DNA of 64,000 nucleotides from Lucinisca nassula (lineage: Eukaryota > Mollusca > Bivalvia > Lucinida > Lucinidae): contig OY757011.1 in NCBI GenBank assembly GCA_963580285.1, positions 154,369,245 through 154,433,244 of the forward strand, written 5' to 3'. The notes under the pieces were generated by a model, which did no database searches, was not told the DNA's origin, and worked only from the letters and a program-made list of their open reading frames with translations. Position numbers and translations under genes: made by a program. Positions within the stretch are counted from its first letter, which is position 1. Every line of letters begins with the position of its first letter. Shown piece by piece: positions 55,476-64,000 of this stretch.

Positions 55476-56690
55476 TACCATTACGGAATCCTGGAAGGGG
55501 CATGCAATTTATTTTAATATGTTGTGCGAACAAGATAATATCTTGTGCGCACAAGATATTATTTTGTGCAAACAACATAATATCTTGTGCGCACAAGTTA
55601 TTATCTTGTGCGCACAAGATAACATCTTGTTCGCACAAGTTAATATCTTGTGCGCACAAGATATTATCTTGTTTGCCCAACATAGACCTTGTTCGGACAA
55701 CATAATATAATGTGCGTACAACTTATAATCTTGTTCGCAGAACATAATATCTTGTGCGCACACGTTATAATCTTGTGCGCACAAGGTATTATCTTGTTCG
55801 CACGACATATTATCTTGTTCGCACAAAATATTAGCGTTTGCACAACATACATGTTGTGCGAACAAGATAATATTTTATGCGCACATGATATTATCTTGTT
55901 CGCACAACTTAATATCTTGTGCGGACAACATAATATCTTCTGCGCACAAGATATCATCTTGTGCGCACAAGGTAATATCTTGTTCGCACAAATCAATATC
56001 TTGTTCGCACAACATATCATCTTGTTAGAACAATTTAATCAGACGCATAAGATATTATGTTGTCCGCAAAAGATCTATGTTGTGCGAACAAGATAATATC
56101 TTATGCGCCCAAGATATTATGTTGTCCGCACAAGATATTTTATTATGTTGTCCGCACAAGATATTTTATGTTGTCCGCATTTTGCACAACTTTATACCTT
56201 GTTCGCACAACATATTATCTTGTTTGCAAAACATAGATCTCAGGAACTTGTGCGAACAAGAGATTATCTTGTGCGAACAAGACATTATCTTGTATGAACA
56301 AGATATTATCTTGTTCCCACAACATATTATTATGTGCGCACAGGCTTTTATCTTGTGCACAAGATATTATCTTGTGCACAAGATATTATCTTGTGCGGAC
56401 AAGATAATATATTGTGCGCACAAGATATTGAGTTTTGGTCTATAAAAGAACAAGATGTAAGTTGTGCGGACAAGATATTATCTTGTGCGGACAAGATAAT
56501 TCTTGTTCGCACAATATACTATGATAATATGTTGTGCAAACAAAATATTCTGTTGTCCGCACAAGATAATATCTTGTGCGCACAAGATAATATGTTGTCC
56601 GAACAATATAATATCTTGTCCGCACAGGGTATTATCTTGTGCGCACAACTTATAAAAAAAATCATGTCCCTTCCCGGGTTCCGTAGTTTA
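55476..56690. mobile_element. Inverted-flank unit enclosing a 21-bp palindromic array
   Basis: ACGGAATCCTGGAAGGGGCA at 55483 is inverted in the 56661-56690 block (TCATGTCCCTTCCCGGGTTC), about 25 bp with four mismatches. The space between is filled almost wholly by the palindromic array. It may be a foldback or MITE-like element expanded internally. Confidence 0.6.
55520..56655. repeat. 21-bp palindromic minisatellite, about 50 units
   Basis: The unit is ATCTTGTGCGCACAAGATAT plus one base; TCTTGTGCGCACAAGA is a perfect palindrome. Units vary mainly between GTGCGCAC, GTTCGCAC and GTGCGAAC. Because 21 is divisible by three, many frames stay open on both strands (ILCAQD and AHKIIS-type peptides). 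These are not genes. Confidence 0.97.
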
Positions 56691-56699
56691 TTGGAAAAA

Positions 56700-57228
56700 T
56701 GAGGCATTTTTTTTAACCCAGGTGAAATATTTTAACCTTAGTCGCCAGCGATTCGGCACAAAACGGCATCGAACGGCATAGAAAACGGCATCAAACCGTC
56801 CTAATAACTATCGTTTATGATGAAAACACTGAGAAATGCACTTACTGAGTGGTTTAAACTCAAAATGTCAAACATCAATTAATGAAAGTAGATCTGTTGC
56901 CAACACATTATGTATATCACAACAAACGACAAGGATTTATCCACTATCCAGATCAACGACAAAAAAGGTTACCGCACTGTACGGTGCTATACTCGTACAG
57001 TGATTTATCATATGACGCCGCGTCTGAGAATGTAATAGCGCCATGTAATAAATTCGATAATACACTAGTGGATTAAATATGCAAATTAGTAAGATACACC
57101 CCGAAACGTTACATGCACGACGTCCTTAACGACCTCGTGTTTACTAAAGGCGGAATATTGACATTTTTGTAAAACAATCGTGAATAAAATAGGTTTTAAA
57201 TGACCGCATATGATAAACAGAATCTTGC
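56700..57228. other. Unassigned
   Basis: No gene or repeat recognised. The 64-codon frame at 56882 has no features. Confidence 0.4.
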
Positions 57229-57356
57229 CTTCGTGCTCATGTATTTTTGAATTCATTAAACTCGTTGAGGGAAAGGGATAAAATGCTCGGCAAAGCCTCG
57301 CATTATATCCCTTTTCCTCAAGTCGTTTAATAATTTCAGTAATACATGAACACCCA
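57229..57356. repeat. Long hairpin, about 60-bp arms
   Basis: CTCATGTATTTTTGAATTCA, TTAAACTCGTTGAGGGAAAG, GGATAAAATGCTCGGC pairs with GCCTCGCATTATATCCCTTT, TCCTCAAGTCGTTTAATAAT, TTCAGTAATACATGAACACC with mismatches. The loop is about 3 nt. Confidence 0.85.
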
Positions 57357-57494
57357 TGTAAGGTCCGCTATATATTTAATATTGGTCATTGTGATTGGTA
57401 CCCTTTAAGACCTATTTTCCATAAAATGACCTTAATATTTTTTCTTATTATGTTTATTGTTTGTTGTTGTTGTTTTGTTTTTTTTTTTGTTTTT

Positions 57495-57498
<4 letters not shown>

Positions 57499-57573
<75 letters not shown>
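57499..57573. repeat. TG microsatellite, about 37 copies
   Basis: An uninterrupted GT/TG run that adjoins a truncated SINE S1. The VCVCVC and HTHTHT frames over it are by-products. Confidence 0.98.
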
Positions 57574-57577
<4 letters not shown>

Positions 57578-57697
57578 CGCCTTGTAAACCAGGGGTCGCA
57601 GGATCGATCGCGGGCTTCTCCAGTTTCGGATGAGTCTATAAACCGAGGTCCGTTTGACCTAAGCCGAGACGTAAATCTCAAACACTCACTCACTTCT
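57574..57697 (+). mobile_element. SINE family S1, head lost to a TG tract
   Basis: TTACTCGCCTTGTAAACCAG, GGATCGATCGCGGGCTTCTC and GACGTAAATCTCAAACACTC match S1. The A-box end is replaced by the TG microsatellite. Confidence 0.88.
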
Positions 57698-57766
57698 TTT
57701 TGTATATAGTTCAATTTGTGGGGTGCTTATTTCATGAACTTTAGCATGATCAGGTTTATTATCAAC

Positions 57767-57981
57767 TAACCCTTATCTTGCTGAATATTCATGTAAGCCA
57801 CGCCCATTTCTGTTTATCAACCAATCAAATTACTTGCTGTAATTTATTGCTACAAATTCATAAACTGAATGCCAAACAGTGTAGATCCTGATCAGATGGC
57901 TTCTGACTTCAGAAGCCATCTGATCTGGATCTACACTGTTTGTGAAGAGAGAGGTTGTCGTGAACAGCAAGATAAGGGTTA
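57767..57981 (+). mobile_element. MITE family H1, full-length
   Basis: TAACCCTTATCTTGCTG to GCAAGATAAGGGTTAA, core at 57870-57945. Confidence 0.87.
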
Positions 57982-58280
57982 AATGATTTTTCTTCACATA
58001 AATATTTCAAATATATTTATACGTGTTTACCTGTCAAGATGAACTGCAGCGGTCTTTTATAATGATGGATAAGACATCATGCAATTAACAACATGTCATT
58101 ATCGAGATGCGGCTTATTTTTTTGGCTAATTTACCAATTAATCCGCGTCAGGTTAAAATGTACCTGCGGACTTGTAAGCCCTGCACAGACTCAGATCAGG
58201 CTGCGCTATCACAAAGAAAAAGTCCAGCCTTCAATGTACCGATGATAAACCTGATAGTCAAAGGGCATCGGTACTCAGTG

Positions 58281-58340
58281 CCCAGCGAAGACTCAGATCA
58301 GACTGCGCGAGCGCGCAGTCTGATCTGAGTCTTCGCTGGG
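58281..58340. repeat. Perfect 29-bp-arm hairpin (family H5)
   Basis: CCCAGCGAAGACTCAGATCA then GACTGCGCG is perfectly inverted across a 2-nt spacer. Degraded relatives of the arms are at 18190-18735. Confidence 0.92.
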
Positions 58341-58341
58341 T

Positions 58342-59132
58342 ACGCAGGTGAGACCCCGCATTTTCACGTGCAACGGATCATCTGAGACAGGGCATTGTAA
58401 AATATGTCAACCTCGAACATCTCTACTCCATCCGTCTTTTTAAGTTAGATAAATCTCAAAATTCGAAGATCGTTCGTGTATGCACACAGATTGCATTATC
58501 ATGCTCTTATCAGGCATGTGTAACTGAGTGTTCGGTTCTGTCACACTTTGCGCATTTGGTTGAGCCCCGGCTCATGCAATTGTTGTACCTATACTTATTG
58601 ATGTTACTTCGTAATAGGTAATTAAATATAAAGGATCAGGAAAAAGAGAAAATAAAAGATTTCTTGTCTTGAATTTTTAGGTACACGGTTATTTACACAA
58701 GTGTTGTGATTTTCGGGATAATAAGGAATAGCGGGAACCAATATTAATTGAGACGGGTGACAGCAAATTCAGCCTAATGGCGTTTGCGAATAGCGCATGC
58801 GCATAGGCTGAGCTGAGTCGTCGCTATTCGTATGTATAACCTGCAAGTCCTGATGAAAGCAGAGGACGAATATTAAAGGCTCTGATCAGGCTATGCGGAT
58901 GCGCTATACGATTCACTGTTCGAAAACGTCATGTCGATTTCACCCAGACCAAGCTGGAATGAATTAACAAGGAATAGTATAAAATTTCAGTTTTGGCATG
59001 TATTTTTGTTGATAGAAAGTAATAATTTCGATTCTTTTGTTTTTCTGCTAGGCAGGTACGGTATCCTGCATTGTTCCATCATTTATAGTACATGGGAAAC
59101 AAAAATAACGGAGATATCATAAGAAATAGATA
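58342..59132. other. Unassigned upstream DNA
   Basis: Weak inverted fragments (AGCGCATGCGCATAGGCTGA near 58796) but no complete repeat, exon or promoter signal that I can support. Confidence 0.4.
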
Positions 59133-59341
59133 TACAGTAAAATTCCTATATTAAGACCACATTTGGGATTGTTCAAAAGTGGTCTTAAGACCACTGTTGA
59201 ACGGTGCCAAAGGTGGTCCATAACCAGAGGACACTGTTTGTAGAAAACACAATGAAAGAAAAACTGCAACCTACTAAATAAGTTGTTTAAAGCAGAATTA
59301 GTCTTAATTTTAGGTGGTCTTAATAGCGGAATTTCAGTGTA
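59133..59341. mobile_element. Tc1-type MITE (TTAAGACCACC ends), copy 2, TA-bounded
   Basis: TACAGTAAAATTCCTATATT then AAGACCAC at the left; the inverted GTGGTCTTAATAGCGGAATT then TCAGTGTA at the right. Internal AAAAGTGGTCTTAAGACCAC palindrome. TA at both ends fits Tc1/mariner insertion. Confidence 0.85.
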
Positions 59342-59744
59342 TAAATCTTTAGGCATTAAAATTCAGCCGATCTTTCAATCAAACAGGGTTTGGTTTAGGA
59401 CAAATGTTTAAGACAAGTACTAAATCACATGGTTTTAGAGCAAATGCATAAATGTTCAGGTCCTTTAGGGAGAAGAGGATTTATGATAAGTTAAAAGTGA
59501 GGTGTTTTTTTGGAATCTTTAAAATTTTAATATTAGACATTTATGTTATTTTAACACAAAGTTCACAACCTTATCATTCAATTAGCATTTCAGCAATATA
59601 GGAAAACAATATTAATTAACATGCGTTTGTGGCTTTTGTTTGGATTTTAATTAGTAAAACAGTCATACTCACAACTAAGCCGTAGCACATTAAGAATACA
59701 AAATACCTCTGCGACAAGCAAATACTCAGATCACTCTTCGCTTG
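59342..59744. other. Unassigned AT-rich DNA
   Basis: No gene, repeat family or regulatory motif was recognised. Confidence 0.4.
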
Positions 59745-60027
59745 TCACATTACGAAAACACGCCTATACAAATACATTGTAAATTTTAGTACCGACAAAT
59801 GAAGATTTTCAGATGAAAAATTGTGATATTTTTCTTATGTTTGCTCAATACATAGATTGTGGATACTCGTTAGAACCGCCTCGGCGAGGCGGTTCTAACG
59901 AGTACCCACAATCTATGTTTTTGGGCAGAAATAAGAAAAATAATGCACACCCCTGCAAACCCCAGTTTTACCATATAAAAGTTGGGTTTAAGGGGGTCAA
60001 ATTTATATAGGCGTGTTTTCGTTATGA
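59745..60027. mobile_element. Family P element, complete, upstream of the bHLH gene
   Basis: Ends TACGAAAACACGCCTATA / TATAGGCGTGTTTTCGT. Central palindrome ACTCGTTAGAACCGCCTCGG / CGAGGCGGTTCTAACGAGT at about 59863-59902, with longer arms on each side. It ends 240 bp before the bHLH ATG at 60268. Confidence 0.93.
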
Positions 60028-60260
60028 CATACTTCTTGACGGACAGTAGGAACCAAAAAGGAATGTATATATGCAAAGAGTGATCCGATTCTTCGCTGGT
60101 TTCTGGTTCTCTGTGCAGTGGCTTATCACTGACTGACAATATCTTATGTCGAGTTTCAATTGTTCATTGGAATTGTTCTAGCGGCAAGTAGCAGAAGAAA
60201 CCTAGAATAAAGTAGTTTCTGTAAGACGATTTATATGAATTAACTTTTCCATATCGTTCA

Positions 60261-60299
60261 ATGGTATATGAACACTCAACAAGGAACTCTATCAAATAA
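60261..60299 (+). promoter_or_regulatory. Upstream ORF overlapping the bHLH start
   Basis: ATG at 60261 opens a 12-codon frame ending TAA at 60297-60299. It overlaps the ATG at 60268 out of frame and stops one base before the in-frame ATG at 60301. Such an arrangement could favour reinitiation at 60301. Its role depends on the transcript start, which cannot be seen. Confidence 0.45.
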
Positions 60300-60648
60300 A
60301 ATGGACGGAAATCCGTTTAATTATTCTTGTTGTGAGAATGCTAGGAATTCATGTATGGAGAATTACAAAATGACATTTGATGCCCAGGAATCTTATAGAT
60401 TACCCAGGAGACGAGGCCGCCCGATCGCAAACAACGCCGCCCGTGAAAGGTCGCGTGTCAAGACATTACGGTCGGCATTTCTCGATCTACAACGTTCTTT
60501 GCCGGCGGTGCCTCCGGACACAAAACTTTCCAAATTGGACGTTTTGGTACTTGCTACAACATATATAGCCCACCTGATGAGTACGCTACAGGAAAATGGA
60601 GACACATCGAAGACATTTACTGCAAACGGAGGAATGCACCCAGTTAAG
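60268..60648 (+). CDS. bHLH transcription factor, TCF23/TCF24-like, first coding exon (partial)
   Basis: It encodes a nuclear DNA-binding regulator of the class A bHLH group. In the 127-residue exon, residues 46-64 form the basic region ([19 protein letters not shown]), 65-77 helix 1 ([13 protein letters not shown]), 78-86 the loop (PAVPPDTKL) and 87-107 helix 2 ([17 protein letters not shown]...). The [13 protein letters not shown] stretch and the HPVK end fit TCF24/TCF23 better than musculin or Hand proteins. An in-frame TAA lies 27 nt upstream (60241). ATG 60268 has a weak context. ATG 60301 (residue 12) has A at -3 and G at +4 and may be the true start. The open frame continues to 60756, but AAG|GTAATA at 60646-60654 is a phase-0 splice donor exactly after HPVK, where vertebrate TCF24 has its intron (from memory). 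The residues after it are repeat-derived. The short second exon was not found in the window. The gene appears intact as far as visible. Confidence 0.85.
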
Positions 60649-60768
60649 GTAATACAGTCAAGTCTGCAACGGAATGTCAGGTGGTTTTTCTCCGGTTACT
60701 CTGGTTTTCGCCCACCCGTGATTAACGCTCGGCTCGAAATAATTGAAATACACTGAAAGGGCCGTAAA
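60649..60768 (+). other. Probable intron start of the bHLH gene, repeat-derived
   Basis: Begins GTAATA. It carries ACTCTGGTTTTCGCCCACC, GATTAACGCTCGG and AAAGGGCCGTAA, which recur at 18737-18812. It stays open for 36 codons by chance. Confidence 0.65.
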
Positions 60769-60772
60769 AGAA

Positions 60773-61020
60773 AATCAAAGCATTGAGAGTAATGGTGGGT
60801 CGATTGTCTCTGAGTGAAGATTGGGGAAATGGACCTGAACGGGGACTTAGACTGTTTCATTTAACCCTTAAATTCCTGAACTGTAAGCAAACCATGTAGA
60901 CCCTGATCAGATGCTGCGTTTTTCGGCGTCTGACACTTAAATTCCCGTACTGTAAGCAGTAGACCCTGATCAGACGCCGCGTTCTGCGGCGTCTGGTCTG
61001 GGTCTACACCGTTTGCCAAG
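60773..61020 (+). mobile_element. H4-type element with duplicated hairpin core
   Basis: AATCAAAGCATTGAGAG and GGGTCGATTGTCTCTGAGTG match the H4 end. Two hairpin cores follow: a half-core at 60886-60932 and a full one (60958-61018) centred on GACGCCGCGTTCTGCGGCGTC. Confidence 0.7.
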
Positions 61021-61302
61021 CCCAATCTATGATTCCAGCCCATATTCTACAGATAACCCTTTTACTCAACACGCTGACCTCACTGCGGTAAAATTCTATA
61101 AATAAGTTACATGGATTTCCTTCAAATCAGTGAAAGTCACGTGGACTCCAGCACTAATAGAGACTTTGGGTTGACTCGAACACCGATGTCTCGTTTACCA
61201 TGACTGATTCGAACTGGTTCTCGAACTCCAAGGGAATTTTTCCCATAGGTCCAAATGACAAATACTTGTATTTAGGCATAGCTTCTGATAAAGTGCTTTT
61301 TT
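61021..61302. other. Unassigned
   Basis: Nothing recognised. Confidence 0.35.
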
Positions 61303-61835
61303 CATCCAAAAAGTACTGATATTTTTCTTATTTCTGCAAGAAAAAACACACAAAAAAAACGTATGTTGTGGGTACTCATTAGAAGCACCTCCACGAGGCG
61401 CTTCAGCATGTGTTTTATATGTCGTGGGTACTCGGCGAGGTGCTTCTAATAAGTACCCGTAGCATGTGTTTTTTTGTGCAGAAATAAAAAAAAATAATAT
61501 GTGGATACCCGCCCCCCTTATCTGGAATTATGATTTAGAGATAATTTAGGGTATTTTTCTTATCTTATGGAGGTTTACTCTAATGAGTACACACAACAAA
61601 CTGTTATGTTCATCTCGCGAACAAGTCCGTGAAATTAACACCCCCTAAACCCCACTTTATATATAGAGAAAAACTGGGGTTTAAAGGGTTATACATTATT
61701 TTTCTTATTTCTGCTCCAATACATATAGGTTGTGGGTACTCGTTAGAACCGCCTCAATAAGGCGGTTCTAACGAGTACCCACAACCTATGTTTGCAGCAT
61801 AAATAAGAAAAATATCACGGATATTTTTTTCAGAA
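61303..61835. mobile_element. Two adjacent family P elements
   Basis: The first (about 61303-61500) has a disrupted centre with a partial internal duplication (GCATGTGTTTTATATGTCGT). The second (about 61640-61830) has an intact palindrome, GTACTCGTTAGAACCGCCTC / GAGGCGGTTCTAACGAGTAC style, at about 61732-61784. Both keep AGAAATAAGAAAA arms. Confidence 0.82.
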
Positions 61836-61945
61836 AAAAAGCCATTTTGGAGATGTGAAGAAATGCACTATATATATGTCGCACGGGTGTGTTATCTACG
61901 AAAGAGCATAAGGGCCAGGTATACTTTTTTTCTTTTAATAGGTAT

Positions 61946-62472
61946 CTCAAAATTTCGACTTAGTATCTCGAAATTTCGACTTAGTAACTCGAAATTTCGA
62001 CTAACTATCTCGAAATTTCGACTTAATAACTCGAAATTTCGACTTATTAACTCAAAATTTCGACTAAGTAACTCGAAATTTCGACTTAGTAACTCGAAAT
62101 TTCGACTTAGTATCTCGAAATTTCGACTTAGTAACTCGAAATTTCGACTAACTATCTCGAAATTTCGACTTAATAACTCGAAATTTCGACTTATTAACTC
62201 GAAATTTCGACTAAGTAACTCGAAATTTCGACTTACTATCTCGAAATTTCGACTTATTAACTCGAAATTTCGACTTAATATCTCGAAAATTTCGACTTAG
62301 TAACTCGAAATTTCGACTTACCATCTTGAAATTTCGACTTAATAACTCGAAATTTCGACTTAATAACTCGAAATTTCGACTTATTAACTCGAAATTTCGA
62401 CTTAGTATCTCGAAATTTCGACTTAATAACTCGAAATTTCGACTTAGTATCTCGAAATTTCGACTTACTAGT
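61946..62472. repeat. 21-bp palindromic minisatellite, about 25 units
   Basis: The unit is CTCGAAATTTCGACTTAGTA plus one base; TCGAAATTTCGA is a perfect 12-bp palindrome. Spacers vary (CTTAGTAA, CTAACTAT, CTTATTAA). The 145-codon SKFRLxx frame and its minus-strand partner are by-products of the 21-bp period. Confidence 0.97.
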
Positions 62473-62823
62473 CATTACGAGATATTAAGTCCTATACACA
62501 CAGTTAATGTTAAACACCCCGGTTTCATTATACCCCCGCTTTGAAATTAAGTTTACATCAAGCAGATTATGCAAATTATGTGATAACATGGTGAAGAGAC
62601 TATGGTCATTATCGGCTTACTTGTATCGTATAAACGCCAATGATCTTTCTCGGTGTATTTTTTCACATGTTCTTTCATTCTTCTTTCTCTCTAAAATGGC
62701 CAATGTTAATTTTATCAAATATATCTCAAGAACTATAAAACTAGAGGCTCAAAACATATACATCGTGTCAGAGACAGAGGGTTTTCTGTCTCATCAGGAC
62801 GTCGCGCATTCAATCCCGTTTCA
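62473..62823. other. Unassigned
   Basis: A 113-codon frame (62507-62848) runs into the SINE and shows no domain. No exon signal I can support. Confidence 0.4.
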
Positions 62824-63117
62824 CGGCCCCCCGCCCATCAGGGTTTGAAGAAATTGATGGGCTGCATGGTGCCTCAACGCAGAGCTGAAATCCGACCGCA
62901 CACGAGTACTGGTAAACCGCTTAGAGGATCTAAGCTTGACCAGGTAAAGCGGTGCGAGTCCATGCTTATAAACCCTATTGGTTTCATTAGGCGACAGGGC
63001 TTGAGAAGTCAGTTCATCTCAACGTCGGGTAAAAGTCCAACAAAAGTGGAAGCAACGTCTTCACAATTACCTATACAGTGTTGACGAGAACGTTAACCCT
63101 CAAATCAAACAAACAAA
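62824..63117 (+). mobile_element. SINE family S3, full-length, 15-bp TSD
   Basis: TTCAATCCCGTTTCA at 62809-62823 and TTCAATCTCGTTTCA at 63118-63132 (one mismatch). Head CGGCCCCCCGCCCATCAGGG, tail CCTCAAATCAAACAAACAAA. Confidence 0.94.
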
Positions 63118-63218
63118 TTCAATCTCGTTTCAGTAAAATACAACGTGGCTAAAAGTCATATTTGACAGTTTTTTTTTTCGGTATCAAACTTTCTCATCGT
63201 GTGCCGTAAAATCATTTA

Positions 63219-63566
63219 CAGATCAAAGCACTGATAGCACTCGTGGGTCGATTGTCTTCGAGTGTGGATTTGTACACTCGAGATGAGTTATTTAGTCGTT
63301 GATCCTTTAAATTCCTATACTATAAGCAAAACGTGTAGATCCTGATCAGACGCCGCGCTTGGGTCGATCAATTATCAGTTGACTAAAAGTTACTAACTAC
63401 AGAAGCTTCGCGCCTTCTCATGATTGACCTCGCCATGTTCAAAATCCATGTACCAGTTATTTATAGCAACGCTATAGTCTTTCCTTGTGACGTCAGTGCG
63501 CTATGTAGAACATGGCCGGTGAACATGGACATTGCAAACAGTGTAGACCCTGATCAGACGCCGCAG
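63219..63566 (+). mobile_element. H4-type ends and hairpin half-cores
   Basis: ATCAAAGCACTGATAGCACTC and GGGTCGATTGTCTTCGAGTG at 63219, a half-core at 63328-63357, and another half-core (GCAAACAGTGTAGACCCTGA...) at 63535-63565. Fragmentary. Confidence 0.6.
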
Positions 63567-63653
63567 AAGAGAGCTTCATTAAATAACCGGTACCTTCATG
63601 GTGTAGATGGTCAGCGATAGTCACGTGGACAATAGTAGGCGAGAAGCTTCTGT

Positions 63654-63826
63654 AGTGAGTGAGTGAGTGAGTGTTTGAGTTTTACGTCCCACCAACAGCT
63701 AAGGTCATACGGAGACGGGACCTCGGTTTTAAAGACTCATCCGAAAGTCTGGAGAAGCCCGGAATCGATCCTGCGATCCCTGGTTTACAAGGCGAGTAGC
63801 GTAACCACTGCACCACGGAGGCTTCT
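63654..63826 (-). mobile_element. SINE family S1, full-length
   Basis: GTGAGT units then GTTTGAGTTTTACGTCCCAC, GACTCATCCGAAAGTCTGGA and the head complement CACTGCACCACGGAGGCTTC. TCTGTAG on both sides (63649, 63829) may be a short target duplication. Confidence 0.92.
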
Positions 63827-64000
63827 AATCTGTAGGTAGTTACTTTGGGTCGAATGATGAAAAAAAAATCGACCCATAAGATGGTAAACTATGCAACACG
63901 AACACCATGACTATAACTTAACAAAGCAACAACCGGACAGAAAATGTGTTATCAGAATACGTTGCATGTTCAAGATGTATCATTTTGACAGAGCAGCAGA

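Noticed and set aside
55423..56707. Several 60-135-codon frames on both strands with ILCAQD or AHKIIS repeats
   Set aside because: They are by-products of a 21-bp tandem array, which keeps several frames open at once.
57454..57714. VCVCVC / HTHTHT open frames
   Set aside because: Translations of the TG microsatellite joined to SINE sequence.
55520..62472. CRISPR-like arrays
   Set aside because: The repeats are palindromic but there are no unique spacers of constant length, no cas genes, and the DNA is eukaryotic.
61863..62544. SKFRLxx repeat protein of 145 residues
   Set aside because: Explained by the 21-bp palindromic minisatellite; open on both strands and without a plausible start.
62694..62710. 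KWPM-coding stretch as second exon of the bHLH gene
   Set aside because: The TCF24 second exon begins with similar residues, but there is no AG acceptor directly before it and the following residues do not match.

Overview
This is a gene-poor, AT-rich, repeat-dense stretch of eukaryotic nuclear DNA. The organism is most likely a mollusc, probably a bivalve. That is an inference from three tRNA- or head-derived SINE families ending in a GACGTWAAAC-type 3' tail, dense MITEs, Helentron/HINE-like elements with tandem cores, and spliced genes with no operons, ribosome sites or prokaryotic signals. No real tRNA, rRNA, CRISPR array or prokaryotic gene is present. Only one host gene is supported: the first coding exon of a TCF23/TCF24-type bHLH transcription factor at 60268-60648 (+). 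Almost every other open frame is a by-product of tandem repeats or transposon debris.

Layout. 1-5330: an inverted-terminal element, a decayed Tc1-like DD34E transposase (984-1850), a TIR element (1848-3223) carrying two SINEs in opposite orientation, another SINE, and an old tandem-core element. 5400-10100: several palindrome-centred MITEs, a SINE, and a short HINE-like element. 10184-16431: a MITE split by a large HINE-like complex with 165-, 145- and 120-bp arrays. 16679-19860: small MITEs, a SINE and mixed repeats. 19964-25987: a second HINE-like element (Y) with a 1156-bp tandem duplication, and a third HINE-like element (X2) inserted inside the second duplicate, which gives a built-in empty-site/filled-site pair. 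26-37 kb: MITEs, SINEs and a 181-bp array.

37365-41296: a TIR element with nested HINE-like and SINE insertions. 41732-44553: an element with about 600-bp inverted arms. 46.5-51.4 kb: a 79-copy ATCT microsatellite followed by at least four reverse-transcriptase C-terminal relics and a 1240-bp tandem duplication. 52-55.3 kb: diverged arrays with a tRNA-SINE bounded by a perfect 12-bp duplication. 55481-56690: a 21-bp palindromic minisatellite enclosed by inverted flanks. 57-60 kb: hairpins, MITEs and a palindromic element about 240 bp upstream of the bHLH start codon. 60.7-64 kb: more palindromic MITEs, a second 21-bp palindromic minisatellite (61946-62472) and two SINEs.

How it works together: the window records repeated nesting of mobile elements. 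The same palindromic cores recur inside otherwise unrelated MITE flanks. The HINE-like families keep matched subterminal inverted repeats whose sequence changes together at both ends. Family names H1-H5, P, X, Y, Z, E, S1-S3 and LTIR-1/2 are labels made up for this annotation, not database names.
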